A stretch of DNA of 38,491 bases from Bacillota bacterium (lineage in GTDB: Bacteria > Bacillota > Clostridia > Peptostreptococcales > Anaerovoracaceae). Positions 24,017-31,766 of the stretch are shown piece by piece. The first letter of the stretch is position 1. The number at the start of each line of letters is the position of its first letter. The DNA lies in NCBI GenBank assembly GCA_017443515.1, contig JAFRXM010000023.1, positions 1-38,491 of the forward strand, given 5' to 3'. Under the pieces are notes generated by a model that did no database searches, was not told where the DNA came from, and worked only from the letters and a program-made list of their open reading frames with translations. A program made the position numbers and the translations under genes.

Positions 24017-25192
24017 TCAGCGATCGCGGAAGCATCCGTAGAATACCGCTTCGCACTGTTCTACTGTCGTGGGGACGGGGTTCGGCTTTCCTACGCCGTC
24101 CTGCAGGGCGGTCACAGCCATAGCCGGCACCTGCGCTTTGTCGACCCCGATCTCCTCAAGATATTCCGGAATACCGAACCTGCTGTTCAGTTCCCTGACT
24201 TTTTCAATTGCGAGCTGCCCGGCCTCTTCGTCGTTGAGCCCTCTGATATCCGCCCCGAGGGCTTCTGCTACATCAGCATATCTCTTTGCCGCGGCTTTCA
24301 TGTTGAAGGCCATGACGTGGGGCAGCAGCATGGCGTTTGCCAGGCCGTGCGCAGCGTCGAAGTAGGCGCTCAGCTGGTGGGCCATCTGGTGGCAGAGCCC
24401 CAGACCTTTTAGCTTTATCACAAGGCCGCCCATGCAGGATGCCATCAGCATGTCGTTCCTGGCTTCAAGATCGCTGCCGTCCTCATATGCTCTGGGCAGG
24501 GCATTTCTGATCATCTTTATACCCTGCAGGCATATTCCGTCGCCTATGGGGCTGTCGGATATGGCCACGTAAGCTTCGATAAGATGGGTGAGGGCGTCGA
24601 TGCCAGTATAGGCTGTGGTCCTCTTGCCAAGGCCAAGGGTAAGGTTAGGATCGAGTATCGCGGCTTCAGGCATGAGTTTCGGGCTTGCGACGCCGAATTT
24701 GACATGCCGTTTTGTGGATGTTATGACTCCGACCGGAGTTACTTCGCTTCCGGAACCTGCCGTTGTAGGAACAGCTATGAACGGGAGCAGCGGCTTGGTG
24801 ATACGCATGAAACCACCGGTGTTCACGTTGTAATCCTCGGCTTCTCCGCCGTTGTTGTACACGACGTTTGCGGCCTTTGCGCAGTCCAGGGGGCTGCCGC
24901 CTCCGATTATCACCATGAAATCCGGTTTGAAGGCTTCCATCGCTTTTACGCCGGCAGCTACCATCTCGTCGGTGGGGTTGGCCCCTATCTCGTTGAAAAG
25001 GCAGACTTCCAGGCCTTCCGCGCGCATCTTGTCTATCTGGTCGAGCACCATGGGTGTCTTTGAGATGTGAGGGCCGGAGAACAGAATGACTCTTTTCCCT
25101 CCGTGCGCTTTGATCTCACCGCTCATGCGGTCTATCGCACCGGGGCCGGAAATGAGCTTTTTGGGCAGCCCGGTCATTTCAGATATAGGCAT
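24017..25192 (-). CDS. Iron-type (group III) alcohol dehydrogenase
   Basis: 391-aa Fe-ADH. The N-terminal Rossmann-like domain has the nucleotide motif GGGSPLDCAK and the phosphate-binding VPTTAGSGSEVTPVGVI. The C-terminal helical domain carries the metal ligands: Asp and His in GIDALTHLIEAYVA, and His residues in CHQMAHQLSAYFDAAHG, then LLPHVMAFN. Length is typical (380-400 aa). It reversibly interconverts a primary alcohol and an aldehyde with NAD(P)H. First gene of a two-gene operon with the aldehyde dehydrogenase, behind a good promoter, and divergent from the carrier-GRE operon, so both are likely controlled from the shared intergenic region. An excellent GGAGGAG site precedes the ATG. 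Substrate not predictable. Confidence 0.93.
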   Translation of the reverse strand: MPISEMTGLPKKLISGPGAIDRMSGEIKAHGGKRVILFSGPHISKTPMVLDQIDKMRAEGLEVCLFNEIGANPTDEMVAAGVKAMEAFKPDFMVIIGGGSPLDCAKAANVVYNNGGEAEDYNVNTGGFMRITKPLLPFIAVPTTAGSGSEVTPVGVITSTKRHVKFGVASPKLMPEAAILDPNLTLGLGKRTTAYTGIDALTHLIEAYVAISDSPIGDGICLQGIKMIRNALPRAYEDGSDLEARNDMLMASCMGGLVIKLKGLGLCHQMAHQLSAYFDAAHGLANAMLLPHVMAFNMKAAAKRYADVAEALGADIRGLNDEEAGQLAIEKVRELNSRFGIPEYLEEIGVDKAQVPAMAVTALQDGVGKPNPVPTTVEQCEAVFYGCFRDR

Positions 25193-25245
25193 AGCATCTC
25201 CTCCTTTGTATTTGTGTCAAGCTTTGTTACTATTTTATCATCTTA

Positions 25246-25275
25246 ATTGTACTTCGCATACTTCGGTTTTGTAAA
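25246..25275 (-). promoter_or_regulatory. Promoter of the alcohol/aldehyde dehydrogenase operon
   Basis: On the minus strand, TTTACA (25275-25270) and TACAAT (25251-25246) are separated by 18 nt, each one base from consensus or nearly so. The -10 lies 53 nt upstream of the ATG. Confidence 0.6.
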
Positions 25276-25401
25276 ATTAGATGTTTTGAAACTGACATGC
25301 CGGAATAATTATTTTATTAATAACCTGCGTTTATATAAAAAAAAATATTAGCGTCAGACCGATAATAAATTATTATTTTGCATAAAAACTAATTGCAATA
25401 T

Positions 25402-25417
25402 TTGTGATTTTACACAA
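25402..25417. promoter_or_regulatory. Dyad overlapping the carrier-GRE operon promoter
   Basis: TTGTGATTTTACACAA: half-sites TTGTG and CACAA around 6 nt, covering the -35 element. It resembles LysR or Crp/Fnr-type sites. The position fits a repressor, or an activator that contacts polymerase closely. Confidence 0.45.
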
Positions 25418-25437
25418 TGCGAGCCATATTGTTTAAT
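25409..25437 (+). promoter_or_regulatory. Promoter of the carrier-GRE operon
   Basis: TTTACA (25409-25414) and TTTAAT (25432-25437) are separated by 17 nt, each 5 of 6 to consensus. It implies a leader of roughly 90 nt before the carrier gene. Confidence 0.6.
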
Positions 25438-25532
25438 ATATATAGGGGATATCTAACCGAGGTATTCAAGCGCCACCTTGCCCCGGATCCCCACGCATTT
25501 ATCGGTTTAATGATAAGAAAAGGAGGAATATC

Positions 25533-26849
25533 ATGTTATCGGTAATCTTATTCGTCGTCGTCTTCCTCGCAGTTATTCTTATTAGTAACAAGACGAAGAT
25601 GAACCTCGGCGTACTTTGTATCCTCGCCGCGTTTATTCTCGGCGGCTGGTATGCAAAGGCTCCGCTCAACAACATCATAAACTATTTCCCGCTCAGCGTA
25701 CTTACCACACTGCTTGCAACTACCATCTTCTTCGCCTACATCAACCAGACTGAGGCGTTCAAGGGCGTAGTTGACCGCGTTCTTTACGCAACAAAAGGTA
25801 AGACCTGGTTCTATCCGTTCGCGATCTTCTTCTCTGTATTTCTGATCGCCTGCATCGGTGGAAACAGCTCGGCTCCGATCATCGTTTCCCCGATCGCATT
25901 TGCTATCGCAGCTTCCACGGGAATGCACCCGCTGCTCGCTGTAATGAGCGGATATCTCGCAAGCGCTGGTATCGGAATGGCCCCCTGGACTCCGGGCGGC
26001 GTAGTCTTCAGCGGACTTATGGAACCGGGCGCAGGAGATAAGAAGATGACCGCACTGATCATGGCTATCATCATTCTGTTCGTAGGCGCTCTGCTTTACC
26101 TTATCGCTACCTACTTCGTGCTTGGCGGAAACAAGCTGCAGGACAAGGGCACATTCGTTGCCAAGGAGCCTGTACCCTTCACCAGAGAGCAGAAAACGGC
26201 GCTCATCACTCTGCTCGTGGTAATGCTGGTAGCTCTCATTCCGGCCATTATTAAGAGCTTCAGTACGGGAACTCTCAACAAGGTATGCACCTGGATGGGC
26301 AACTACATGGACATCAAGGTTCTCTGCTTCATCGGCGCGCTGTTCCTCGCCCTCATGAAGATAGGCGATGGCCAGAAGGTAATGCGCGAGATGGTTCCCT
26401 GGGGCATCTTCCTCGACATAGGCGGTGCCTGCGTGCTCATCAACTGCGCTAAGGACATGGGCATCATCGATCTCATTTCCAAGTGGGCAAGCGACAGCCT
26501 TCCCGGCTGGCTCATGCCGTTCGTATGCGTGCTCGTAGCAGGCCTGCTGAGCTTCGTCAGCAACGCTATGGTTATCTTGCCGATGTTCTCGCCGATAGCG
26601 GCCACGATGGCTGTCGCCGGCGGACAGAGCCCGGTAGTTCTCTGCACCTGCCTGCTGGTCGGCTGCGTTGCCACCGGTCTTTCCCCGGTATCCATGGGAG
26701 GTTCTCTCCACAGCCTCGGCGCTACCAAGGAACAGCGTGAAGCCATCTTCGGCAAGCAGTTCCTGGCTGCGTTCATCCATCTGGGCATCTATCTCGTGTT
26801 CGCACTGGTCGGAGGATTCGGCCTCGTCGGAAAGATCTTCGGCGTATAG
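25533..26849 (+). CDS. MatC-like (dicarboxylate carrier type) membrane transporter
   Basis: 438-aa polytopic permease with about 10-12 hydrophobic segments. The N-terminal third resembles the MatC N-terminal domain of dicarboxylate/malonate carriers within the ion-transporter superfamily: MNLGVLCILAAFILGGWY, then FPLSVLTTLLATTIFFAYIN, an IGGNSSAPIIVSPIAFAIA re-entrant-like segment and APWTPGGVVFSG. A mirrored segment in the second half (GLSPVSMGGSL) fits the two-repeat architecture. It should import, or exchange, a small organic anion, perhaps a C3-C4 dicarboxylate; the ligand is inferred from the family. AAGGAGG precedes the ATG. First gene of a long operon, 57 nt before GRE5, so its cargo is probably the GRE substrate, co-substrate or product. 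Confidence 0.83.
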   Translation: MLSVILFVVVFLAVILISNKTKMNLGVLCILAAFILGGWYAKAPLNNIINYFPLSVLTTLLATTIFFAYINQTEAFKGVVDRVLYATKGKTWFYPFAIFFSVFLIACIGGNSSAPIIVSPIAFAIAASTGMHPLLAVMSGYLASAGIGMAPWTPGGVVFSGLMEPGAGDKKMTALIMAIIILFVGALLYLIATYFVLGGNKLQDKGTFVAKEPVPFTREQKTALITLLVVMLVALIPAIIKSFSTGTLNKVCTWMGNYMDIKVLCFIGALFLALMKIGDGQKVMREMVPWGIFLDIGGACVLINCAKDMGIIDLISKWASDSLPGWLMPFVCVLVAGLLSFVSNAMVILPMFSPIAATMAVAGGQSPVVLCTCLLVGCVATGLSPVSMGGSLHSLGATKEQREAIFGKQFLAAFIHLGIYLVFALVGGFGLVGKIFGV

Positions 26850-26906
26850 CGCTTTCGCGATCTGTAAGAATTAGTATTGTTGTATAAAACGTAAGGAGGA
26901 TCTACT

Positions 26907-29309
26907 ATGACCGACCGCGTAAAAAGAATGTGGAACCGTCAGGAAACGGCTGTCTTCCCGCTTTGCATAAGCCGTCTTCGTGCGGTATTCCCGGTCATGG
27001 AGGCTATGAAAGGGCAGCACATGCTGCGCATCCGCGCAAAGATGCATGAGGCTATCCTTACCCAGTGTCCTGTTGCTATCGAGCCTGACGACCTCATCTG
27101 CGGCATCGGTTCAAGCAAGCCCTTCGGAATAGAAATGGACTACGAGCTCGGACGCTGGACTCCCGATGAGATCGAATCTCTCAAAGCGGAGCGCTACTCC
27201 ATAGAGCCCGAGGAAGAAGAAGAATTATATCGCTACATGGAACGCTTCGCGTCCGGCGAGATCGCGCGTACCCGCGCGGACGTGGAGGGCGAGATGCTCG
27301 GAAACGATCCTGTATTCTGGCCCTTCATGAAGACCGGCGTGGTGCTTCCGAAGTATAAAGACAAAAAGGTAGGAGCGGGCGGCGGCCGCGCTATGTCGGG
27401 CGCCGGCCTGCATCCTATCGGATTGTACGTCCCGGATTATGAAAAGATAATCCACAACGGCATGCGCAAGATCATCAACGAGTGCAAACAGCGCATAGCC
27501 GAACTGAAATACGTTGACTTCAACAGCATGGAGAAGAAGCTGTTCTGGGAAGGCGTCATAACCTGCCTCGAGGCTGCCATAGTATGGGCCAACCGCTACG
27601 GCGAAGAGGCTGAGCGCCAGGCCGCGGAAACAGACGATCCGAAGAGAAAAGCGGAACTGCTTGAAATGGCCAGGATATGCCACAAGGTCCCGGAGAATCC
27701 GCCCGAGACCTTCAGGGAGGCTCTGCAGTGCTTCTGGTTCTGCTTCCTGCTCATGAACCCGTCTCCGACCTGCGCGTTCGGACGTTTCGACCAGTACATG
27801 TATCCTTACTACAAGAAGGATATAGAAGAGGGCCGCATCACCGACGCGGAAGTTCTGGAGCTTCTCGAGATCATGCGCCTTAAGGACATGCAGCTGAACA
27901 ACGTTGCCGGCATGGAGAACCGCAAGCGCAACGCAGGTATGGCCAAGTGGCACAACTGCGTAATAGGCGGTGTAGATCCGATCACCGGTGAAGATGCCAC
28001 GAATCCGCTGTCCTACCTGATCATAGAGGCAGCCAAGGAAGTCCGCACGCCTCACCACACCATATCCATAAGAGTCCACAAGAACTCCCCGAAGGAGTTC
28101 ATAAAGGCCGGCGTGGATCTGGTAGCGCTGGGCCTTGGTATGCCCGCGTTCGTAGGAGACGAGAGCTACATCAACTTCTTCTTAAGCCGCGGCGTGAGCC
28201 TCGAGAAGGCCAGAAACTACAGTCTTGCAGGCTGCGTGGACGGCTTTATCGCAGGCGAGACCCGCGGAGAGATGGCGGCGATGTTCGTGGTCACCCTCGT
28301 GTACGATATCTTCATGCACAACGGCTACTGCCCGACCAGCGGCTACAACGTAGGTATCAAGACAGGTGAGATCACCGAGTTCAAGACCTTCGACGAGTAT
28401 CTTGCTGGGTTCTATAAGCAGCTGGAATACCTGATATCTCTGGCCAACCAGTTCTTCAATGTCCAGATGAGCACCACCTGCGACATGTTCACGGACTTCA
28501 TCCGCGGCACCATGACCAAGGGCTGTCTTGAAGAAGGCATACAGCCTGTCAAGATAAAGCATAAACCGTTCGACGCCCTGACAGTCTGCAGCGCCGTAGG
28601 CGTTGTAAACGTCGCCAACTCCCTGGCGGCCGTAAAGAAGCTGGTATACGACGAAAAGAAGTACACCATGGCTGAGCTGAAAGCTGCTCTGGACGCCAAC
28701 TGGGAAGGCTACGAGCAGATGCGCCAGGACTGCCTGGATGCCCCGAAATTCGGAAATAACGACGACTACGTGGACTTCCTGGCTGCGGACGTGTACTCGC
28801 ACTACGCGGATTACCTGTCGGCCCAGAAGACCATGAACGACGGATTCGCCGTTCCGAACGCGATCTCGATCACGGCCCACCAGCCTGGCGGAGCGCAGTG
28901 CACGGCTACCCCGGACGGACGTTTCTCCGGAGAACTGCTTGCTGACGCTTCGATGTCGCCGGCACAGGGCACCGACAAGAACGGACCTACGGCAGCGTTC
29001 CAGTCGGCCATGAAGGTCAACCAGGACAAGTATCAGGCAACACTGATGAATATGAAGTTCTCGCCAAGCTCGCTGAAGACCGATGCTGACAGAGAGAAAC
29101 TGGCGGATCTTATCAAAGTATACCTCACCAACGGAGGAAAACACATCCAGTTCAACGTGGTCGACAGGGCTACGCTCGAGGATGCGGTAGTGGCGCCGGA
29201 GCGCCACAAGGACCTGATAGTGCGTATCGCAGGCTACAGCGCCTACTTCACGATGCTCACCACTCAGATCCAGAACGACGTTATCAATCGTACGGAGCAC
29301 ACACTTTAG
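26907..29309 (+). CDS. Glycyl radical enzyme GRE5 (group A), second gene of the carrier-GRE operon
   Basis: Complete 800-aa GRE. Active-site Cys443 lies in SLAGCVDGFIAGETRG; radical Gly776 lies in IVRIAGYSAYF (Ile replaces the Val before Ala-Gly found in the others). It belongs with GRE1 and GRE4 by CVDG, by the RPFGIEMDYE-like N-terminal stretch (KPFGIEMDYELG) and by the GGGRAMSGAGLHPIGLYVPDYE segment, but is clearly more distant from them than they are from each other. The YINFFLSRGV segment before the Cys is shared with both. AAGGAGGAT precedes the ATG. Its stop codon lies in the loop-proximal part of a perfect 11-bp hairpin before GRE6. Substrate unknown. Confidence 0.95.
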   Translation: MTDRVKRMWNRQETAVFPLCISRLRAVFPVMEAMKGQHMLRIRAKMHEAILTQCPVAIEPDDLICGIGSSKPFGIEMDYELGRWTPDEIESLKAERYSIEPEEEEELYRYMERFASGEIARTRADVEGEMLGNDPVFWPFMKTGVVLPKYKDKKVGAGGGRAMSGAGLHPIGLYVPDYEKIIHNGMRKIINECKQRIAELKYVDFNSMEKKLFWEGVITCLEAAIVWANRYGEEAERQAAETDDPKRKAELLEMARICHKVPENPPETFREALQCFWFCFLLMNPSPTCAFGRFDQYMYPYYKKDIEEGRITDAEVLELLEIMRLKDMQLNNVAGMENRKRNAGMAKWHNCVIGGVDPITGEDATNPLSYLIIEAAKEVRTPHHTISIRVHKNSPKEFIKAGVDLVALGLGMPAFVGDESYINFFLSRGVSLEKARNYSLAGCVDGFIAGETRGEMAAMFVVTLVYDIFMHNGYCPTSGYNVGIKTGEITEFKTFDEYLAGFYKQLEYLISLANQFFNVQMSTTCDMFTDFIRGTMTKGCLEEGIQPVKIKHKPFDALTVCSAVGVVNVANSLAAVKKLVYDEKKYTMAELKAALDANWEGYEQMRQDCLDAPKFGNNDDYVDFLAADVYSHYADYLSAQKTMNDGFAVPNAISITAHQPGGAQCTATPDGRFSGELLADASMSPAQGTDKNGPTAAFQSAMKVNQDKYQATLMNMKFSPSSLKTDADREKLADLIKVYLTNGGKHIQFNVVDRATLEDAVVAPERHKDLIVRIAGYSAYFTMLTTQIQNDVINRTEHTL

Positions 29310-29319
29310 TGTGCTCCGT
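29292..29319 (+). repeat. Perfect 11-bp hairpin spanning the GRE5 stop codon
   Basis: ACGGAGCACAC (29292-29302) pairs exactly with GTGTGCTCCGT (29309-29319) around a 6-nt loop. The UAG stop is at 29307-29309. No T-run follows, so full termination is unlikely. It could act in mRNA stability, partial read-through or processing between GRE5 and GRE6. Confidence 0.6.
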
Positions 29320-29347
29320 GCTGTTCTGTTAAGACTGGAGGTCACAC

Positions 29348-31750
29348 ATGACAGACAGGATCAGAAAGATGAAAGACCGTGTGACTGCGGTCAAGACATT
29401 CCCCATATGTTCAGAAAAGTACGGGATCATGCTGGATGCATACGAAAAGCACGCAGGGTATCCCGTTATATATCAGCGCGCTCTTGCGCAGGCCGAATAT
29501 CTCGACAAAAAGACCATCTACATCCAGGACGACGAGCTCATAGTCGGAAACGATGCCGCAATACCCTTCGGCATGGAAACATCGCCTAACGCTCCGACCT
29601 GGCCGGACGACGACCTGGACGTCCTCATCAGCTCCGGAGCTATCTCCATGTCAGATGAAGAGCGCGAAGCATTGAGAAAATTCGATTACTACTGGGACGA
29701 TACCGGAAGGACCCGCGATGAAAGGGTAGGCTTCTACTACGAAGAGCCCCACATGTGGAACTTCGTTAGCAAAGGCTTCCTCTGCCCGCCGTGGAAGAGC
29801 ACTAAAGTGGGCTGGGGCAAGGGAAGCGCCGGTCAGGGAGGCTGGAGCTACGGCCTTGGAATGGGCCTTCTGTGGTGCCCGGATTTTGAGAAGCACATCT
29901 TTACCGGCTGCAACGAGATGATAAGGCAGTGCAAAGAAGAACTTGCGAACCTCCGCTTCACAAGCGTGGACAACCTTGAGAAATACCACTTCCTCAAGGC
30001 GGCGATAATAGTTCTTGAGGCATTCGTGCGCTGCTGCGAGCGCTACGGCGATCTTGCCGAGAAGATGGCGGCCGAGTGCACGGACGAGAAGAGAAAGGCC
30101 GAGCTCATGCAGATCGCAGAGACCTGCCACTGGGTGCCGGCAAATCCGCCCCGCACCTTCCGCGAGGCCGTTCAGTCATTCTACTTCCACTGGTGCATGT
30201 GCGTAATAGGCACCTGCCCCGGAGGGCGTTTCGACCAGTACATGGGTCCGATCTTTAAGGCTGACAAGGAAGCCGGACGCATCACCTACGACGAGGGCGT
30301 GGAGCTCCTCGAGGAGATGAGGCTCAAGATCCAGGCCCACAACGAGATCTTCGGCGGAGGCATGCAAAGAGACAAGTGGGCCGGAGCTGCAAGGTGGCAC
30401 AACTTCATAATAGGCGGAACAGACGCTGAAGGAAACGACATCACCAACGATGTTACCTATATGCTGCTGGACGCTGCAATGGAGACACAGACTCCGCAGC
30501 ACACGCTGAGCCTGCGAGTCCACGAAGGCACGCCCAAAGAACTTATGCGTAAAGCCCTGGCTCTTGTCCGCACAGGTATAGGCATGCCCGCGTTCCTTTC
30601 CGAAAAGTCCTACATGAACTTCATGATGAACTACGGAATGACGAAGGAAGAAGCCAACCGCTTCGTCTGCGCAGGCTGCCTGGACATAGAGGTCCCGGGA
30701 AGATCAATAACCACGACCATAGGCATGTTCATAACGCCCTGTGTAGCTGAGATGGCGATCTTCGGCGGAAAGTTCCACGATTCAGACTTCCAGCACGGCC
30801 CTAAGACAGGATGCCTCGACAGCTTTGGCGACTTTGAGTCCTTCTACGAAGCCTTCAAAAAGCAGCTCGAGTATACCATGCGCATGGTCGGCGAAGAGCA
30901 CATGCCCATCCAGTACACGCAGAGGGAGTACTACCCCGACGTGTTCCAGAGCGTTTACTCCGAAGACGGCATAAAGGTCGGAAAAGACGTGCAGAAGAGG
31001 GTGTTTAAGTTCGACAACAGCTCGCTTCTGAATATGGTAGGCATCATCAACACTATCAACTCGCTGGCTGCGGTCAAAAAGGTGGTGTTCGAGGACAAAC
31101 TCTGCGACGGCGCAACTCTGATGGCAGCGCTTCGCGCCAACTGGGAAGGCTACGAGGATATACGCAAGGCCTGCCTCGACGCTCCGAAGTACGGCAACAA
31201 TATCGATTATGTCGATGAGATCGCGGCAAGAGTCTACAACGATTACGCGGCGATAGCCAATACCGTTCCGAACATCAACGGCAACCCGATAATGCCTTCC
31301 GGAATATCCATCACGGCTCACGCTCCTGCAGGCTCCTACATGGGCGCTTCCGCGGACGGACGCAAGGCTGGAGAAGCCTTCGCAGACGGTTCCACATCGC
31401 CGGTACAGGGCACAGATATGAACGGCCCGACCTCGGTGTTCCAGAGCGCGATGAAACTTCCGCAGGACAAGTTCAGCGCCATGCTCATGAATATGAAGTT
31501 CCACAAGTCGGCGCTTAAGACCGACGACGACCTCGACAAGCTCGGCTCCATGCTCAGGACCTTCCTTACCAACGGCGGAAAGCAGGTCCAGTTCAACGTG
31601 GTCGACGCCAAGGTCCTTGAGGAAGCTAAAAAGGACAAGCAGAAATACAAGGATCTCGTCGTACGCGTAGCCGGCTACAGTTCCTACTTCGTGGTGCTCA
31701 CGCCGCAGGTGCAGAACGAGATAATAGCAAGGACCGCGCACGATCTGTGA
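29348..31750 (+). CDS. Glycyl radical enzyme GRE6 (group B)
   Basis: Complete 800-aa GRE. Cys444 lies in VCAGCLDIEVPGRSITTTIG and Gly776 in VVRVAGYSSYF. The N-terminal region has GFLCPPWKSTKVGWGKGS and GLGMGLLWCPDFE; the barrel core has PSGISITAHAPAG and GASADGRKAG, with Ala where others have Pro in T/S-P-D-G-R. It forms a tandem pair with GRE7, to which it is very similar throughout (roughly four residues in five by eye). It starts 38 nt after GRE5 behind CTGGAGG and ends 16 nt before GRE7. The shared signature of GRE6 and GRE7 is found nowhere else in the window, so this pair arose by local duplication. Confidence 0.95.
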   Translation: MTDRIRKMKDRVTAVKTFPICSEKYGIMLDAYEKHAGYPVIYQRALAQAEYLDKKTIYIQDDELIVGNDAAIPFGMETSPNAPTWPDDDLDVLISSGAISMSDEEREALRKFDYYWDDTGRTRDERVGFYYEEPHMWNFVSKGFLCPPWKSTKVGWGKGSAGQGGWSYGLGMGLLWCPDFEKHIFTGCNEMIRQCKEELANLRFTSVDNLEKYHFLKAAIIVLEAFVRCCERYGDLAEKMAAECTDEKRKAELMQIAETCHWVPANPPRTFREAVQSFYFHWCMCVIGTCPGGRFDQYMGPIFKADKEAGRITYDEGVELLEEMRLKIQAHNEIFGGGMQRDKWAGAARWHNFIIGGTDAEGNDITNDVTYMLLDAAMETQTPQHTLSLRVHEGTPKELMRKALALVRTGIGMPAFLSEKSYMNFMMNYGMTKEEANRFVCAGCLDIEVPGRSITTTIGMFITPCVAEMAIFGGKFHDSDFQHGPKTGCLDSFGDFESFYEAFKKQLEYTMRMVGEEHMPIQYTQREYYPDVFQSVYSEDGIKVGKDVQKRVFKFDNSSLLNMVGIINTINSLAAVKKVVFEDKLCDGATLMAALRANWEGYEDIRKACLDAPKYGNNIDYVDEIAARVYNDYAAIANTVPNINGNPIMPSGISITAHAPAGSYMGASADGRKAGEAFADGSTSPVQGTDMNGPTSVFQSAMKLPQDKFSAMLMNMKFHKSALKTDDDLDKLGSMLRTFLTNGGKQVQFNVVDAKVLEEAKKDKQKYKDLVVRVAGYSSYFVVLTPQVQNEIIARTAHDL

Positions 31751-31766
31751 TCTTAAGGAGGATATA

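Larger units (their letters stand above)
25193..25532. other. Divergent regulatory region between the alcohol dehydrogenase and the carrier-GRE operon
   Basis: 340 bp without a gene, mostly AT-rich. It holds a promoter for each direction (25246-25275 minus; 25409-25437 plus), a 16-bp dyad overlapping the plus promoter, and an AT palindrome, ATAATAA-A-TTATTAT (25362-25376). The stretch 25455-25510 is more GC-rich and is probably the untranslated leader of the carrier gene; no riboswitch was recognised. Confidence 0.65.

Noticed and set aside
25438-25532. Riboswitch in the carrier-GRE operon leader
   Set aside because: The leader is short and shows no recognised aptamer core or terminator hairpin.
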